Origin: Rickettsia typhi
GTDB lineage: Bacteria; Pseudomonadota; Alphaproteobacteria; Rickettsiales; Deianiraeaceae
Assembly (NCBI GenBank): GCA_945881985.1
Contig: CAMCVL010000004.1
Span: 1 to 64,000 of the forward strand
DNA length: 64,000 bases
Direction of reading: 5' to 3'
The notes under the pieces are model-generated. The model had not been told where the DNA came from and did no database searches. It saw only the letters and a program-made list of their open reading frames with translations. Made by a program: the position numbers and the translations under genes. Every line of letters begins with the position of its first letter. The stretch's first letter is position 1. Below are positions 28,410 through 38,603 of the stretch, piece after piece.

Positions 28410-28826
28410 TTTTGCTTGGCATATAACTATTATGCCATTGGCACTTTGCATAATCTAGTTTTTTGCTATATTTTGCAAAGTGTTAGTGATGATTTGATGC
28501 TTTTTTAAATTAGGGCTCATTTTTAAAAAAGTCTAATAATCAACTACTACATTTAGGTTTTTATATTATTGTTTTATTTAATATAAAAACTGTAATAGAT
28601 TTGCAATTTTTGGATAAACATAGTTTGCGCTGCTATGATTACTTACTTTTCACTCGTTTTTACAAAGGCATTTTATGCCTTTTTGTATACTTTCAAAATA
28701 CAATCTTATAAGGTATCAGCAAATCTTGCCCGCATGCCTGAATAATCTTGTTTTACTTAAAAGCGTAAAGGCTTTAAGTACGAATTTAATTTTTTATTGG
28801 TCTTTTAGTTTGCTATCTTGTTTGTT
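28395..28826 (+). promoter_or_regulatory. Structured rplL-rpoB spacer
   Basis: About 430 bp, long for this junction, with no frame. It carries successive stem-loops: GGCATA/TATGCC (about 28418-28436), CACTTTGCA/TGCAAAGTG (28442-28450 and 28474-28482), and AAAGGCAT/ATGCCTTT (28664-28682) with a T run behind. In E. coli the equivalent junction has an attenuator that sets the ratio of ribosomal proteins to polymerase; this layout fits the same role. Confidence 0.5.
28664..28684 (+). terminator. Attenuator-like intrinsic terminator before rpoB
   Basis: AAAGGCAT and ATGCCTTT form eight pairs around a TTT loop, followed directly by T residues. It lies about 140 bp upstream of the rpoB start and is the best terminator in the window. 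It would reduce but not abolish rpoBC transcription if readthrough is partial. Confidence 0.65.
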
Positions 28827-31800
28827 ATGACAAAAAGAATTAGTCTTGATAAGGTTTCTGGCTTTATCCAATCTTCAAACTCTAAATCTGTAATTAAAGG
28901 TGACTTTAACAAGGATGAGCTGTCCGCCCTCTTTAGCAGAGGTAGCTATTCGGACTACCACCCAGATCTGCAAGGCTACTTGCCAAGCAAGCAAAAGCTT
29001 TTAGACCTTGTGTCTTCTGCCTTTCCGGTTATCAACGACCTTCAAACGGCTCAAGTTACTATCAAAGACATAGTAATTAAAAAACCTATCCTATCCTACG
29101 AAAGATCAAGGGAAAAGCAACTTAGCTACGCGGTTGCAATATACGGCGTTTTTAACCTTGTTTTGTTTAGTGTTGACGAGCTTTCGGGTGCTAGGTCAGT
29201 TGATGTTATTAAAACTCAGGAATCTTATCTTTTTGACTTACCAATCATGACCGCAGGAGGCAACTTTTTAGTCAACGGGGTTGAAAGAATCATTATATCT
29301 CAAATTCACAGATCTCCGGGGGTTATTTTTAACTCAACCTTGGACAATCTAAATCAGCATTTTTACTCAGCAAGAATTATCCCTTACCAAGGTAGCTGGC
29401 TTGATTTTGAAATTGAACCTAGCGAAAATGTAGTATGCCGTATCAACAAAAAGCGTAAATTTTCAATCGTTAATATTTTGTCGCTTTTTGATATTTCTCA
29501 AAGCGAAATTGCCGATGTATTCTTTGGTACTCTTGAAGTTAAATACCGCAAGGAGCTTGGATTGTTTGAAATTGCAAATCCTAAAAAGTTTATAGAAATA
29601 GCTGCCGAAATCAACATCTGGTTTAACCTTGTCAACAAGGAAGGGGATTTGATTTTAAAAAGCTTTTCCGCTATTAACCAAGGTATTTTGCGTAAAAATC
29701 CACAGCTGTACATTGAGGTGGAATCTTTAATTAATCACGGTTTACTTTCCAATTTTGAAGGCAAGGAATCTGGTTTTGTAATAGACGAAGAGTTTATTAA
29801 CAAATTAAAATCTTCCAACAAGGCGGATTCTGAATTTAAAGTAACATTTATAGGTGTTGCAAAGTCAGTCTTATTCAATACTCTCTTTTCAAACTCATAT
29901 GCAAGAGAGGCTTCCTTAAGGGCTTTCTTTAAAACAATCCGTCCGGGTAGTCAATTTTCAGTTGACGATGCTGAAAGGCTTTTTGAATACACATTTAAAC
30001 TAAAAACATCTTACAACCTTACTGAAGTTGGTAGAATGAAGCTCAATCAAGTGCTAAACCTTGATATACCAAGTGACATGATGTTTGTCACTAAGGAAGA
30101 CATAGTTGCAACCATAAGAAAAATGGTCTACTACAAAAGAAAACTCATAACTGACCTTGATGTTGACTCTCTGTCAAACAGAAGAATAAGATTGCCATCC
30201 GAGCTGATTGAAAATTCAATTAAATCATCAGCTTCAAAGCTTTCGCGTTCAGTGCTTGAAAAACTAAACTCAATGACTCTTGAAAACGCATTTATATCCG
30301 ATATAGTATCTTCAATTAACGCTGATATTCGTGAGTTCTTTTTGCTTTCAACCTTCTCGCAGCTTGAGGACAGAACAAACCCCCTTTCCAGACTTGCTCA
30401 CAAAAGAAGAATATCATCTTTTGGGCCTGGCGGTGTATCTAAGTCAAGAACAACATTTGAGGTGCGGGATGTACACCCTACTCATTATGGTCGTATCTGT
30501 CCTATTGAAACCCCAGAGGGTCAAAACATAGGTCTTATTATGAACCTTGCTTTACATTCCAAATGCGACAGACATGGATTTATAATGTCTCCTTATCGTA
30601 AGGTTACTGATGGCAAAATTACCGATGAGGTAATTTACCTTTCCCCAAGTCAGGAAGCTAACAACTACATTGCAAGTATCAACCAAAGAGACTTTAAGGA
30701 TGGTAAAATAATATCGCCAATCGTGACAGCAAGATACAACGGCGAGATAGTGCAGGTTGCAGCTAAAAATGTATCTTACATAGACTACAATCCAAATCAG
30801 CTTTTATCCCTTGGGGCATCCCTTATTCCTTTTGTTGAAAACACAGATGCCGGCAGGGCAATGATGGGCTCAAACATGCAAAAGCAAGCCTTACCGCTTA
30901 TACAACCTGAGGCTCCACTTGTAGGTACTGGCACCGAAAGATCCGTTGTTGAAGGAAGCTACGATGTTACCAGAGCAAGAAGAAAAGGTGTTGTAAGCTT
31001 TATATCTTCCGAAAAAATCCTTGTTGAGGTTCAAACAGATGAGGGCCTTGCAGTTGATGTCTATAATATTTTTGACATCTCTGCAAACATAGGCGGCACA
31101 ATTACTCCTCAAAAACCAGTTGTTAAACTGGGGCAAAAAATATCAGTTGGCGATGTGTTAACTGAGGGTCAGTCAATTTCAAACAGTGAGCTATCTCTTG
31201 GGCGTAACTTACTTGTTGGTTTTATGACATGGAACGGCTACAACTTTGAAGACTCTATTATATTATCCGAAAAAATCTGCGCTAGCGGCGGCTTTGACAC
31301 TGTTCACATATCCGAGCATATAGCCTTTGTTAGAGACACAAGAATTGGACCAGAGGAGGTAACAAGAGCAATACCAGGTGCAAATGCTAGCGACCTTAAG
31401 AGTCTTGACGAGTCTGGCATAGTGCTTGAAGGCACTTTTGTTCAACCAGGTGACATACTTGTGGGCAAGGTTAGTCCTAAGGTGCAAGATCTTTTAACAC
31501 CTGAGGAAAAACTACTTAAAGCTATCTTTGGCGAAAGAGGTGGTGATAAAAAAGATTCCTCACTTACCGTCCCTGCTGGCGTGCAAGGTACTGTTGTTGG
31601 GGTTAAAATCTTGACAAAAAGGGGCTACGACAAATGCCAAAGAGCTCTTGAAATTGAAAGAACCGAGCTTTTAAACCTAGCATATGAAAGGGGCCTTAAA
31701 GTTCAGATGATTGAAAGCTACTGCCAAGAACTTGCTGATGCGGTTCTAAATGAGGCTAAGGCTGACAAAAAAACAATGTCTGAAACCCTTGAGAAAAAAC

Positions 31801-32837
31801 TTGCAACAAAGCTTGAAGACTCCAAACTTGCTAAAAAATTAAATGAAATAAAAATTCTTTACAAAAATCTTATTGCCGAAAATAAAAAACATTACGACCA
31901 AATTGCATCCTCAATTGTGGATGGCGACGATTTACAGCAAGGCAATCTTGCGGTTGTTAAGGTTTATATTGCAACAAAAAGGGCTCTTCAACCAGGTGAT
32001 AAAATGGCTGGTAGACACGGTAACAAGGGTGTTGTCTCCAAAATCTTACCTGTGGAAGACATGCCGTTTTTGCAGGATGGAACCCCTCTAGACATAGTTC
32101 TTAGCTCGCTTGGTATTCCATCGCGTATGAACATTGGTCAAATACTTGAAACTCACCTTGGTTTAGTGTCAAAAACAATAGCTAAGCAAATAGATGAGAT
32201 GATGGCAAAGAAGAAAGCAAATGACGAGATAGTAAAAATGGTGCAGGATGTAATATCTTCTCCTGCATTTGATGCAGATGTTAAAAAAATGTCAAAAGAC
32301 GAGTTAAATGACAACCTGCAAAACTGGGCTAAAAAAGGCGTGCTTTTTGCCTGCCCATCATTTGGTGGCTTTAACCCAGACGACATCACTAACATGTACA
32401 AAAAACTTGGGCTTGATGAATCTGGACAGTCCTATTTATACGATGGTCTTACTGGCGAAAGATTTGAAAGAAAAGTAACCGTTGGCTACATCTACATGTT
32501 AAAACTACATCACATTGTGGATGAAAAAATCCACGCAAGGTCAGTAGGTACTTACAGCCTTGTTACTCAACAGCCACTTGGTGGTAGAGCTAACTTTGGT
32601 GGTCAAAGATTTGGTGAGATGGAATGCTGGGCCTTGCAGGCATATGGTGCCTCCTATACCCTGCAGGAAATGCTTACTGTTAAGTCCGATGACATTGATG
32701 GTAGGTCAAAAATGTACGAGTCTATTATTAAGGGTGATGTGAACTTTTCATATGGAATGCCAGAATCCTTTAATGTATTGGTAAAAGAGCTTAATGCCCT
32801 AGGGCTTAACCTTAGCCTTGAGATGGACTCTTGGTAG
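28827..32837 (+). CDS. rpoB: RNA polymerase subunit beta
   Basis: Catalytic beta subunit, 1336 residues from ATG 28827; an upstream TTG at 28818 is an unlikely start. The N-terminal half holds QIHRSPGVIF, then the rifampicin region motif RTNPLSRLAHKRRISSFGPG and RDVHPTHYGRICPIETPEG. The C-terminal half has LVGFMTWNGYNFEDSI, the GRHGNKGVVSKI motif, and LGGRANFGGQRFGEMECWA. No frameshift is seen. rpoC follows after 84 bp. Confidence 0.99.
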   Translation: MTKRISLDKVSGFIQSSNSKSVIKGDFNKDELSALFSRGSYSDYHPDLQGYLPSKQKLLDLVSSAFPVINDLQTAQVTIKDIVIKKPILSYERSREKQLSYAVAIYGVFNLVLFSVDELSGARSVDVIKTQESYLFDLPIMTAGGNFLVNGVERIIISQIHRSPGVIFNSTLDNLNQHFYSARIIPYQGSWLDFEIEPSENVVCRINKKRKFSIVNILSLFDISQSEIADVFFGTLEVKYRKELGLFEIANPKKFIEIAAEINIWFNLVNKEGDLILKSFSAINQGILRKNPQLYIEVESLINHGLLSNFEGKESGFVIDEEFINKLKSSNKADSEFKVTFIGVAKSVLFNTLFSNSYAREASLRAFFKTIRPGSQFSVDDAERLFEYTFKLKTSYNLTEVGRMKLNQVLNLDIPSDMMFVTKEDIVATIRKMVYYKRKLITDLDVDSLSNRRIRLPSELIENSIKSSASKLSRSVLEKLNSMTLENAFISDIVSSINADIREFFLLSTFSQLEDRTNPLSRLAHKRRISSFGPGGVSKSRTTFEVRDVHPTHYGRICPIETPEGQNIGLIMNLALHSKCDRHGFIMSPYRKVTDGKITDEVIYLSPSQEANNYIASINQRDFKDGKIISPIVTARYNGEIVQVAAKNVSYIDYNPNQLLSLGASLIPFVENTDAGRAMMGSNMQKQALPLIQPEAPLVGTGTERSVVEGSYDVTRARRKGVVSFISSEKILVEVQTDEGLAVDVYNIFDISANIGGTITPQKPVVKLGQKISVGDVLTEGQSISNSELSLGRNLLVGFMTWNGYNFEDSIILSEKICASGGFDTVHISEHIAFVRDTRIGPEEVTRAIPGANASDLKSLDESGIVLEGTFVQPGDILVGKVSPKVQDLLTPEEKLLKAIFGERGGDKKDSSLTVPAGVQGTVVGVKILTKRGYDKCQRALEIERTELLNLAYERGLKVQMIESYCQELADAVLNEAKADKKTMSETLEKKLATKLEDSKLAKKLNEIKILYKNLIAENKKHYDQIASSIVDGDDLQQGNLAVVKVYIATKRALQPGDKMAGRHGNKGVVSKILPVEDMPFLQDGTPLDIVLSSLGIPSRMNIGQILETHLGLVSKTIAKQIDEMMAKKKANDEIVKMVQDVISSPAFDADVKKMSKDELNDNLQNWAKKGVLFACPSFGGFNPDDITNMYKKLGLDESGQSYLYDGLTGERFERKVTVGYIYMLKLHHIVDEKIHARSVGTYSLVTQQPLGGRANFGGQRFGEMECWALQAYGASYTLQEMLTVKSDDIDGRSKMYESIIKGDVNFSYGMPESFNVLVKELNALGLNLSLEMDSW

Positions 32838-32921
32838 GATATTAATAAATATAATTGCATGCGGGTGATTTTTTGCCCGGATTTTTTAAAAATTTGAGTT
32901 TTTTATCTGTATTTTTTGATT

Positions 32922-35900
32922 ATGTCTAACATTAACAACGACCAAATTCAGTACGGCGACAATGTGGAGGAGTTAAGTTTTGATACTGAACTTACCCCAG
33001 AGCAACTTGACAAAACAATCAATCTCTCGGAAGATGATGTTGCCCGTTATGTAAAATCGTTTTTTTACAAAAACTCACCTGACAAAATTAAAATTTCAAT
33101 TGCCAGCCCTAACAAAATAAGGGAGCGTTCCTGCGGAGAGGTTTTAAAGGCTGACACAATCAACTACAGAACCCTAAAGCCAGAAAGAGACGGCTTGTTT
33201 TGTGCAAAAATCTTTGGTCCAATTAAAAACTACGAGTGCTTGTGTGGCAAATATCGTGGCTTAAAATACGATGGTGTTGTTTGCGAAAAATGCGGCACCG
33301 AAATTACAACCGCAAGAGTTAGAAGAGAGAGGATGGGTCACATCAATCTTAGCTACCCAGTTTTGCACCCTTGGTTTTGGCGTGCTATGCAGTCCAAAAT
33401 TGCAACCTTGCTTGACATACCAAATAAACTTGTTGAACCAATTGTCTACTTTGAGCTCTATGTTGTAACGGACCCAGGCTTAACCGACCTCAACACCGGC
33501 GATGTAATGGAGGAGGAGGCTCTTCAGGAGGCTTTGGATAAATACGGCTCAGATTCCTTTAAATACAACTTTGGCTCGGAGGCTATACTTGAACTTATCA
33601 AAAAACTCAATATCCGTGAATTATACGAAAAGCTAACCGCAGAACTTAAAGATACAACTTCTAGGTCAAAAAGAGCTGCTATTTTAAAAAGAACAACTCT
33701 GTTAAAGTCACTCATCAACTCCGGTAACAACCCCGAATGGATGGTGCTTAGTGTTTTACCTGTTTTACCACCTGACCTTAGACCTCTAGTATTACTTGAT
33801 GGTGGTAGATTTGCATCCTCTGACTTAAACGACCTATACAGAAGGGTGATTAACAGAAACAACCGTCTTAAACAAATTACAGAGCTTGGTGCCCCTACCC
33901 CAGTTGTTGTCAATGAAAAGCGTATGCTACAGGAAGCTGTGGAAGCCTTACTTGACAACAAAAAAATTAAGGTAACAAATCTTTCTGGCTCCCGCCCGCT
34001 TAAGTCTCTTGCCGACATGCTAAAAGGTAAGCAAGGTAGATTTAGACAAAACTTGCTTGGTAAGCGTGTTGACTACTCAGCTAGGTCAGTTATCGTTGTT
34101 GGGCCAAATCTTGAGCTTCACCAATGTGGTCTACCTAAAGCTATAGCAATTGAACTTTTTAGACCTTTTGTTATAGCTAAAATGGAGCTTTACGGAGATT
34201 CTTCAAAATTTAGATCTTCAAGAGAATCGCTTGACCTTAAAGACCCAATGATTTGGGAAGTTTTGGACGAGGTTGTTAAAGGGCACCCTATCTTACTAAA
34301 CAGAGCCCCAACTTTACACAGGCTTGGTATTCAGGCTTTTGAGCCTAAGCTTTTGGATACAAAGGCAATTCAACTGCACCCTCTTACATGTAAGGCATTT
34401 AACGCCGATTTTGACGGCGACCAGATGGCCGTACACTTGCCAATTTCTCTTGAGGCTCAAACTGAGGCAAGAGTTTTGATTATGTCAACAAGCAATACCG
34501 TGTCGCCTTCAAGTGGTTTACCAATCATAACTCCTGACAAGGATGTTGTACTTGGGCTTTACTACATCACCTTGATGCTTGACTACAAAATTGATGAAGT
34601 TAGCAAGAAAAATACTAAAAAAGTCCCTCAAATTAAAACATACTATGGCTACAAAGATGTTGTTACAGCAGTAACTCTTGGTCATATTAAAGTTAATCAA
34701 AAAATTAATTTTATTAACTCCGAAAATACCCATGGCACAGTCTACGAGACAACCCCAGGGCGTATTATGCTATTCTTTTGCCTACCACTAGGGCAAAACA
34801 AATTACCTTTTGCATCCTTTAATAAATTGTTTAAAAAGAAGGACATTGAGGCAATCTTTAGTGATGTCTACCAGCATTTTCCTCAAAGTGTTTTAGTATC
34901 TTTTGCGGATGCAGTATTGCAACTTGGATTTAAATATTCAACAGTTGCAGCCGTGTCCTTTGGTAAAGACGATATTGTTGTGCCTGAGGAAAAGCGAGAC
35001 TTTGTAGCACAATCCTACAAAAAAATTGCAGAATACGAATCCAGCTATTCCGAAGGTTACATTACTCAGGGTGAAAAGTACAACAAGGTTACTGACGAAT
35101 GGCAATTTTGCATCAACAAAGTAACCGATGCTATGATGGAGAAGTTCTCTAAAACCGCAAATAGCATTGATATTAACTCCATTTTTATGATGGCTGACTC
35201 TGGTGCAAGAGGTAGCGTTGCACAAATTAAGCAACTTGCCGGTATGAGGGGTCTAATGACAAAACCAAATGGCGATATTATTGAAACCCCGATTATATCA
35301 AACTTTAAAGAGGGTCTAACCGTGCTTGAATACTTTATATCAGCCCATGGTGCTCGTAAAGGTATGGCGGATACTGCACTTAAAACCGCCGATGCTGGTT
35401 ATTTAACAAGAAGGCTTGTAGATGTATCCCACAAATGTATCATAACAACAAACGATTGTGGAACTGAAGATGGTATTGAGGTCTACACAGAGCTTGACGG
35501 TAGCCGTGTTATAAAAAGTCTCGGTGAGGTTTGTTACAGCCGTACTCTTGCTGAGGATTTAAAAGACAAATCTGGCAAATTAATTTTACCTGCTAATACA
35601 TTAATTACAAAATCTGTCGTGCCTATTGTTGACTCAAGCAATGTTTCTACAATAAAAGTGCGTTCGGTTATTACCTGTGCAGCCGAGTATGGCGTTTGTG
35701 CAAAATGCTACGGTCGTAACTTAACATCGGAAGAGGGTGTGACAATTGGTGACCCAGTTGGCATTATCGCTGCTCAGTCCATTGGTGAGCCTGGTACTCA
35801 ACTTACCATGAGAACCTTTCATGTTGGAGGGGTTGCGTTTAAGCATATGGATAAGCCTTTTATTCAATCAACTATATCGGGTAAAATTAGGTTTATTGAT

Positions 35901-37226
35901 GCTAGGTTTGTATCAAACAAAAAAGGCGATGTTTATGTTGTTAGCAACACCGCATCTTTAATTATTGAAAACGACAATAAAGACATCTTTAAACACATCC
36001 TGCCATATGGTAGTAAGGTTTTGGTTAAGGATGGTCAAGATATCAAGCAAGGACAAACAGTTTACGAGGCTGATGTCTATAACACTCTAATAATATCCGA
36101 ATACAACGGTAAGGCTGAGTTTGGCGATTTTATCAAAGATATTTCTTACAGAGAGGATAATGCTGATACTGGGGTATCTACAAAGGTTATCATCAAGTCC
36201 AACCTTCACCCAAGAATTATGCTTAAATCTGCCGACGACACATATGTTAAAACTGCTAACAACAATGCTGTTCGTTACTTCTTTCCTATATCCTCCGTTA
36301 TTAATGTTGAGGACGGCGACGATATTAGCGTTGGCGACATTATAGCAAAAGTGCCAAAAGCAGAACAAAAAAGCAAGGATATTACTGGTGGTTTGCCTAG
36401 AGTTGTTGATCTTTTTGAAGCAAGACGCCCTTCAAAATCTGCAATACTGAGCGAGACAGACGGCACAGTGGCTGAGGTAAAACACTACAGATCCAAAAAG
36501 AAAATTCTTGTTAGACCTCTTGACGGCAGTGAGGATATTGAGTACATGGTTGCAAAAGATTCTCATATATTGGTTCACGATGGCTCAGTTGTTAAAAAAG
36601 GTGAGATGATTGCTGATGGCGACTCCAATCCTCACGACATATTGAGAATCCGTGGCGTAAAAAGCCTTATATCTTACATGATTGAAGAGATTCAATCTGT
36701 ATATAAATTACAAGGTGTAAAAATTGACAACAGACACATTGAGGTAATTATTAAATACATGCTTCAAAAAGTGTCGATTGACGATGTTGGCGACAGTGAT
36801 TTCTCTATAGGTCAAAAAATTGGATACAGAGAGGCCGTTGCAAAAAGCAAAGAACTTGCAGCTCTTGGACTCAGAACTCCTACATTTACTCGTATTTTAC
36901 AAGGTATTACCGATTCATCTTTGCAAAACGAGTCCTTTATTTCTTCTGCCTCCTTTCAGGAAACAGCAAGAGTACTTACTGAAGCAGCAATTGCCGGCGA
37001 AAGTGATGAGCTTCTTGGAATTAAGGAAAATGTTATTATTGGTAAACTTATACCTGTTGGTACTGGGTTTAAGGGTTCAAAACTTGCAAAACTTGCAAAG
37101 AGCTTCCTTGCAAATCCTAGCTTAAATAACAACATTGAAGCAAATGATGCTTTGGATGCTAACGCATTAAGCGAGCAATCATCGCCTAACAATGCCGCAA
37201 ACCTAAGTGATGATGTTACTAATTAA
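32922..37226 (+). CDS. rpoC: RNA polymerase subunit beta-prime
   Basis: Catalytic beta-prime subunit, 1434 residues from ATG 32922 (a TTG at 32916 is the alternative). The first zinc site is CLCGKYRGLKYDGVVCEKCG. The active-site metal motif NADFDGDQMAVHLP chelates Mg2+. The bridge-helix/trigger-loop region has GIIAAQSIGEPGTQLTMRTF preceded by CAKCYGR. The tail ends in a low-complexity Asn/Ala/Ser stretch (NNNIEANDALDANALSEQ). A perfect 11-bp stem-loop follows the stop. Confidence 0.99.
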   Translation: MSNINNDQIQYGDNVEELSFDTELTPEQLDKTINLSEDDVARYVKSFFYKNSPDKIKISIASPNKIRERSCGEVLKADTINYRTLKPERDGLFCAKIFGPIKNYECLCGKYRGLKYDGVVCEKCGTEITTARVRRERMGHINLSYPVLHPWFWRAMQSKIATLLDIPNKLVEPIVYFELYVVTDPGLTDLNTGDVMEEEALQEALDKYGSDSFKYNFGSEAILELIKKLNIRELYEKLTAELKDTTSRSKRAAILKRTTLLKSLINSGNNPEWMVLSVLPVLPPDLRPLVLLDGGRFASSDLNDLYRRVINRNNRLKQITELGAPTPVVVNEKRMLQEAVEALLDNKKIKVTNLSGSRPLKSLADMLKGKQGRFRQNLLGKRVDYSARSVIVVGPNLELHQCGLPKAIAIELFRPFVIAKMELYGDSSKFRSSRESLDLKDPMIWEVLDEVVKGHPILLNRAPTLHRLGIQAFEPKLLDTKAIQLHPLTCKAFNADFDGDQMAVHLPISLEAQTEARVLIMSTSNTVSPSSGLPIITPDKDVVLGLYYITLMLDYKIDEVSKKNTKKVPQIKTYYGYKDVVTAVTLGHIKVNQKINFINSENTHGTVYETTPGRIMLFFCLPLGQNKLPFASFNKLFKKKDIEAIFSDVYQHFPQSVLVSFADAVLQLGFKYSTVAAVSFGKDDIVVPEEKRDFVAQSYKKIAEYESSYSEGYITQGEKYNKVTDEWQFCINKVTDAMMEKFSKTANSIDINSIFMMADSGARGSVAQIKQLAGMRGLMTKPNGDIIETPIISNFKEGLTVLEYFISAHGARKGMADTALKTADAGYLTRRLVDVSHKCIITTNDCGTEDGIEVYTELDGSRVIKSLGEVCYSRTLAEDLKDKSGKLILPANTLITKSVVPIVDSSNVSTIKVRSVITCAAEYGVCAKCYGRNLTSEEGVTIGDPVGIIAAQSIGEPGTQLTMRTFHVGGVAFKHMDKPFIQSTISGKIRFIDARFVSNKKGDVYVVSNTASLIIENDNKDIFKHILPYGSKVLVKDGQDIKQGQTVYEADVYNTLIISEYNGKAEFGDFIKDISYREDNADTGVSTKVIIKSNLHPRIMLKSADDTYVKTANNNAVRYFFPISSVINVEDGDDISVGDIIAKVPKAEQKSKDITGGLPRVVDLFEARRPSKSAILSETDGTVAEVKHYRSKKKILVRPLDGSEDIEYMVAKDSHILVHDGSVVKKGEMIADGDSNPHDILRIRGVKSLISYMIEEIQSVYKLQGVKIDNRHIEVIIKYMLQKVSIDDVGDSDFSIGQKIGYREAVAKSKELAALGLRTPTFTRILQGITDSSLQNESFISSASFQETARVLTEAAIAGESDELLGIKENVIIGKLIPVGTGFKGSKLAKLAKSFLANPSLNNNIEANDALDANALSEQSSPNNAANLSDDVTN

Positions 37227-37258
37227 CAAAGCCCCATCAGCAAATCTTATTGTAAATA

Positions 37259-37288
37259 AGCTATTGGATTAAGCCATATCCAATAGCT
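37259..37288 (+). terminator. Stem-loop after rpoC
   Basis: AGCTATTGGAT (37259-37269) and ATCCAATAGCT (37278-37288) are perfect complements around an 8-base loop. There is no T run after it, so it may act with Rho or as an RNA-stabilising end of the rpoBC mRNA. An insertion-sequence end is a less likely reading. Confidence 0.5.
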
Positions 37289-37378
37289 CCAAACAACTCT
37301 AGTGGGTAGCTAGATTTGATTGTAACGCACATCCTCGGTTAAAAGATATAACAAAACTATCTTAAGCTTAATTTTTAA

Positions 37379-37507
37379 GCAGGAAAAACAATTATTGCAA
37401 AGGCTGCAAGAATTTCTGAGGCTAAATTTAGAGAGATTGTGAAGTATTTTTCCCTTGACATTGACACAGCAAAAACAGCAGGCATAATGCCATTTTATAA
37501 TATTTAG
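37379..37507 (+). pseudogene. Possible transposase remnant
   Basis: A stop-bounded frame of about 42 codons without a start codon reads ARISEAKFREIVKYFSLDID and then TAKTAGI. This resembles the N-terminal helix-turn-helix region of IS1595/IS1016-type transposases, which typically open with a 'KFREIVKYFSLDI' type segment. The downstream catalytic region is not found. I rate it low because the match is short and from memory. Confidence 0.3.
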
Positions 37508-38353
37508 CAGTGCCTACAAATAAAAACTTTGCTAAGTGTTTCTGATGGTGCAGTTATTTAGTTTTTTCAAAAAAATATATCGTTTTCTCTAGTATTTTTA
37601 GACTCTCAAAGACATTGATGGCAAGGTTTTTACATAACGCAAGAAGCGTTCGACAGGTTTTTTGCTAATAAATAAGGTGAAAGAGCGATGAGCTGGATGG
37701 AACTCGCTATCTGCATGGTTTGCAACTTGCGTCAACATACTCAGTCTATAATTATAATGACTTAAGTGCATTCTTTGGGTAGTTATTACAAACAAATATT
37801 GATTTAGAGTGTTTAGATTAAAAATGATGGATGCAAAAGGCTCGCAACCAAATAGTTTAACGGGTTAGTAGGGGTAGTAGGGGTGTAGAGGCGGCACAAT
37901 TATCAAAGTCTAATTTTTAAGAGCATTATGGTGCGTAAGCCACTAAAAGCATTATCTACAGAGTTTTGAAGGGGTTCGCATTTAGACTCATCAATAACAA
38001 TATTTCTTTAGCTATGTTTTTTGGGAGTTAAAGCACCGAATTTATTTACACAATTATCATTACAATTTTTCATTACAATGTTTCCATCGTGGCATGATAA
38101 AAAACTCAGTTTTTGTATTATTCTATAAGTGGCAGAGTCTAAAATATTTATATTAAATTTTTTTTAACTTTACTTTTTAAGACACATATCGTAATATTTG
38201 GTTTTTTGTATCCATTTGTAAATTATGCTTATTGCACCCCTGGCTTAGTATTGATGTTATATATTTTTTAAGCAAGTTTTTATATTTTGCACACTGGGGT
38301 AAAGAAATATTTTTAACCAAAGTAGATAGATACAATAAGAGGAATGTGTAATT

Positions 38354-38599
38354 TTACACCTTCATTCTTTCAACTATTCTGCCCTTGTCTATTGAATAGG
38401 GGGAGAACTCAACCTTTACCCTATCGCCATTGGCAATTTTGATTCTGTTTGTGCGAATCTTGCCAGAAGGATGACATATAACAAGCTTTTTTGGTATTGG
38501 ATTTTCGGTTGCGTCGGTGTCAATTTCAACTCTAAAATTTGCATCTTTTAAAAGCTCGGTTACTAGGCCGTAGTATATAATTACATCTTCCTTTGACAT
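38354..38599 (-). CDS. infA: Translation initiation factor IF-1
   Basis: Small OB-fold protein that occupies the ribosomal A site during initiation. From ATG 38599 it is 81 residues: MSKEDVIIYYGLVTELLKDA, NFRVEID, then RTNRIKIANGDRVKVEFSPYSIDKGRIVER, which follow the IF-1 pattern. An upstream start at 38650 would add 17 residues overlapping rpoA in another frame and is unlikely. It starts 4 bp after the rpoA stop and so ends the ribosomal operon. Confidence 0.93.
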   Translation of the reverse strand: MSKEDVIIYYGLVTELLKDANFRVEIDTDATENPIPKKLVICHPSGKIRTNRIKIANGDRVKVEFSPYSIDKGRIVERMKV

Positions 38600-38603
38600 T
38601 GGT

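Larger units (their letters stand above)
37227..38353. other. Long relic region without intact genes
   Basis: About 1.1 kb between convergent rpoC and infA, in a window where most gaps are under 200 bp. Translating both strands gives only short, stop-interrupted stretches. One, at 37379-37507, resembles a transposase N-terminus (see that entry). A minus-strand 65-codon frame at 37598-37795 has no recognisable family. A short iterated run (GTAGTAGGGGTAGTAGGGG) sits near 37868. It looks like decayed sequence. Confidence 0.55.

Noticed and set aside
37598-37795. 65-codon minus-strand frame after rpoC
   Set aside because: No start context or recognised family, and it lies in a degraded zone.
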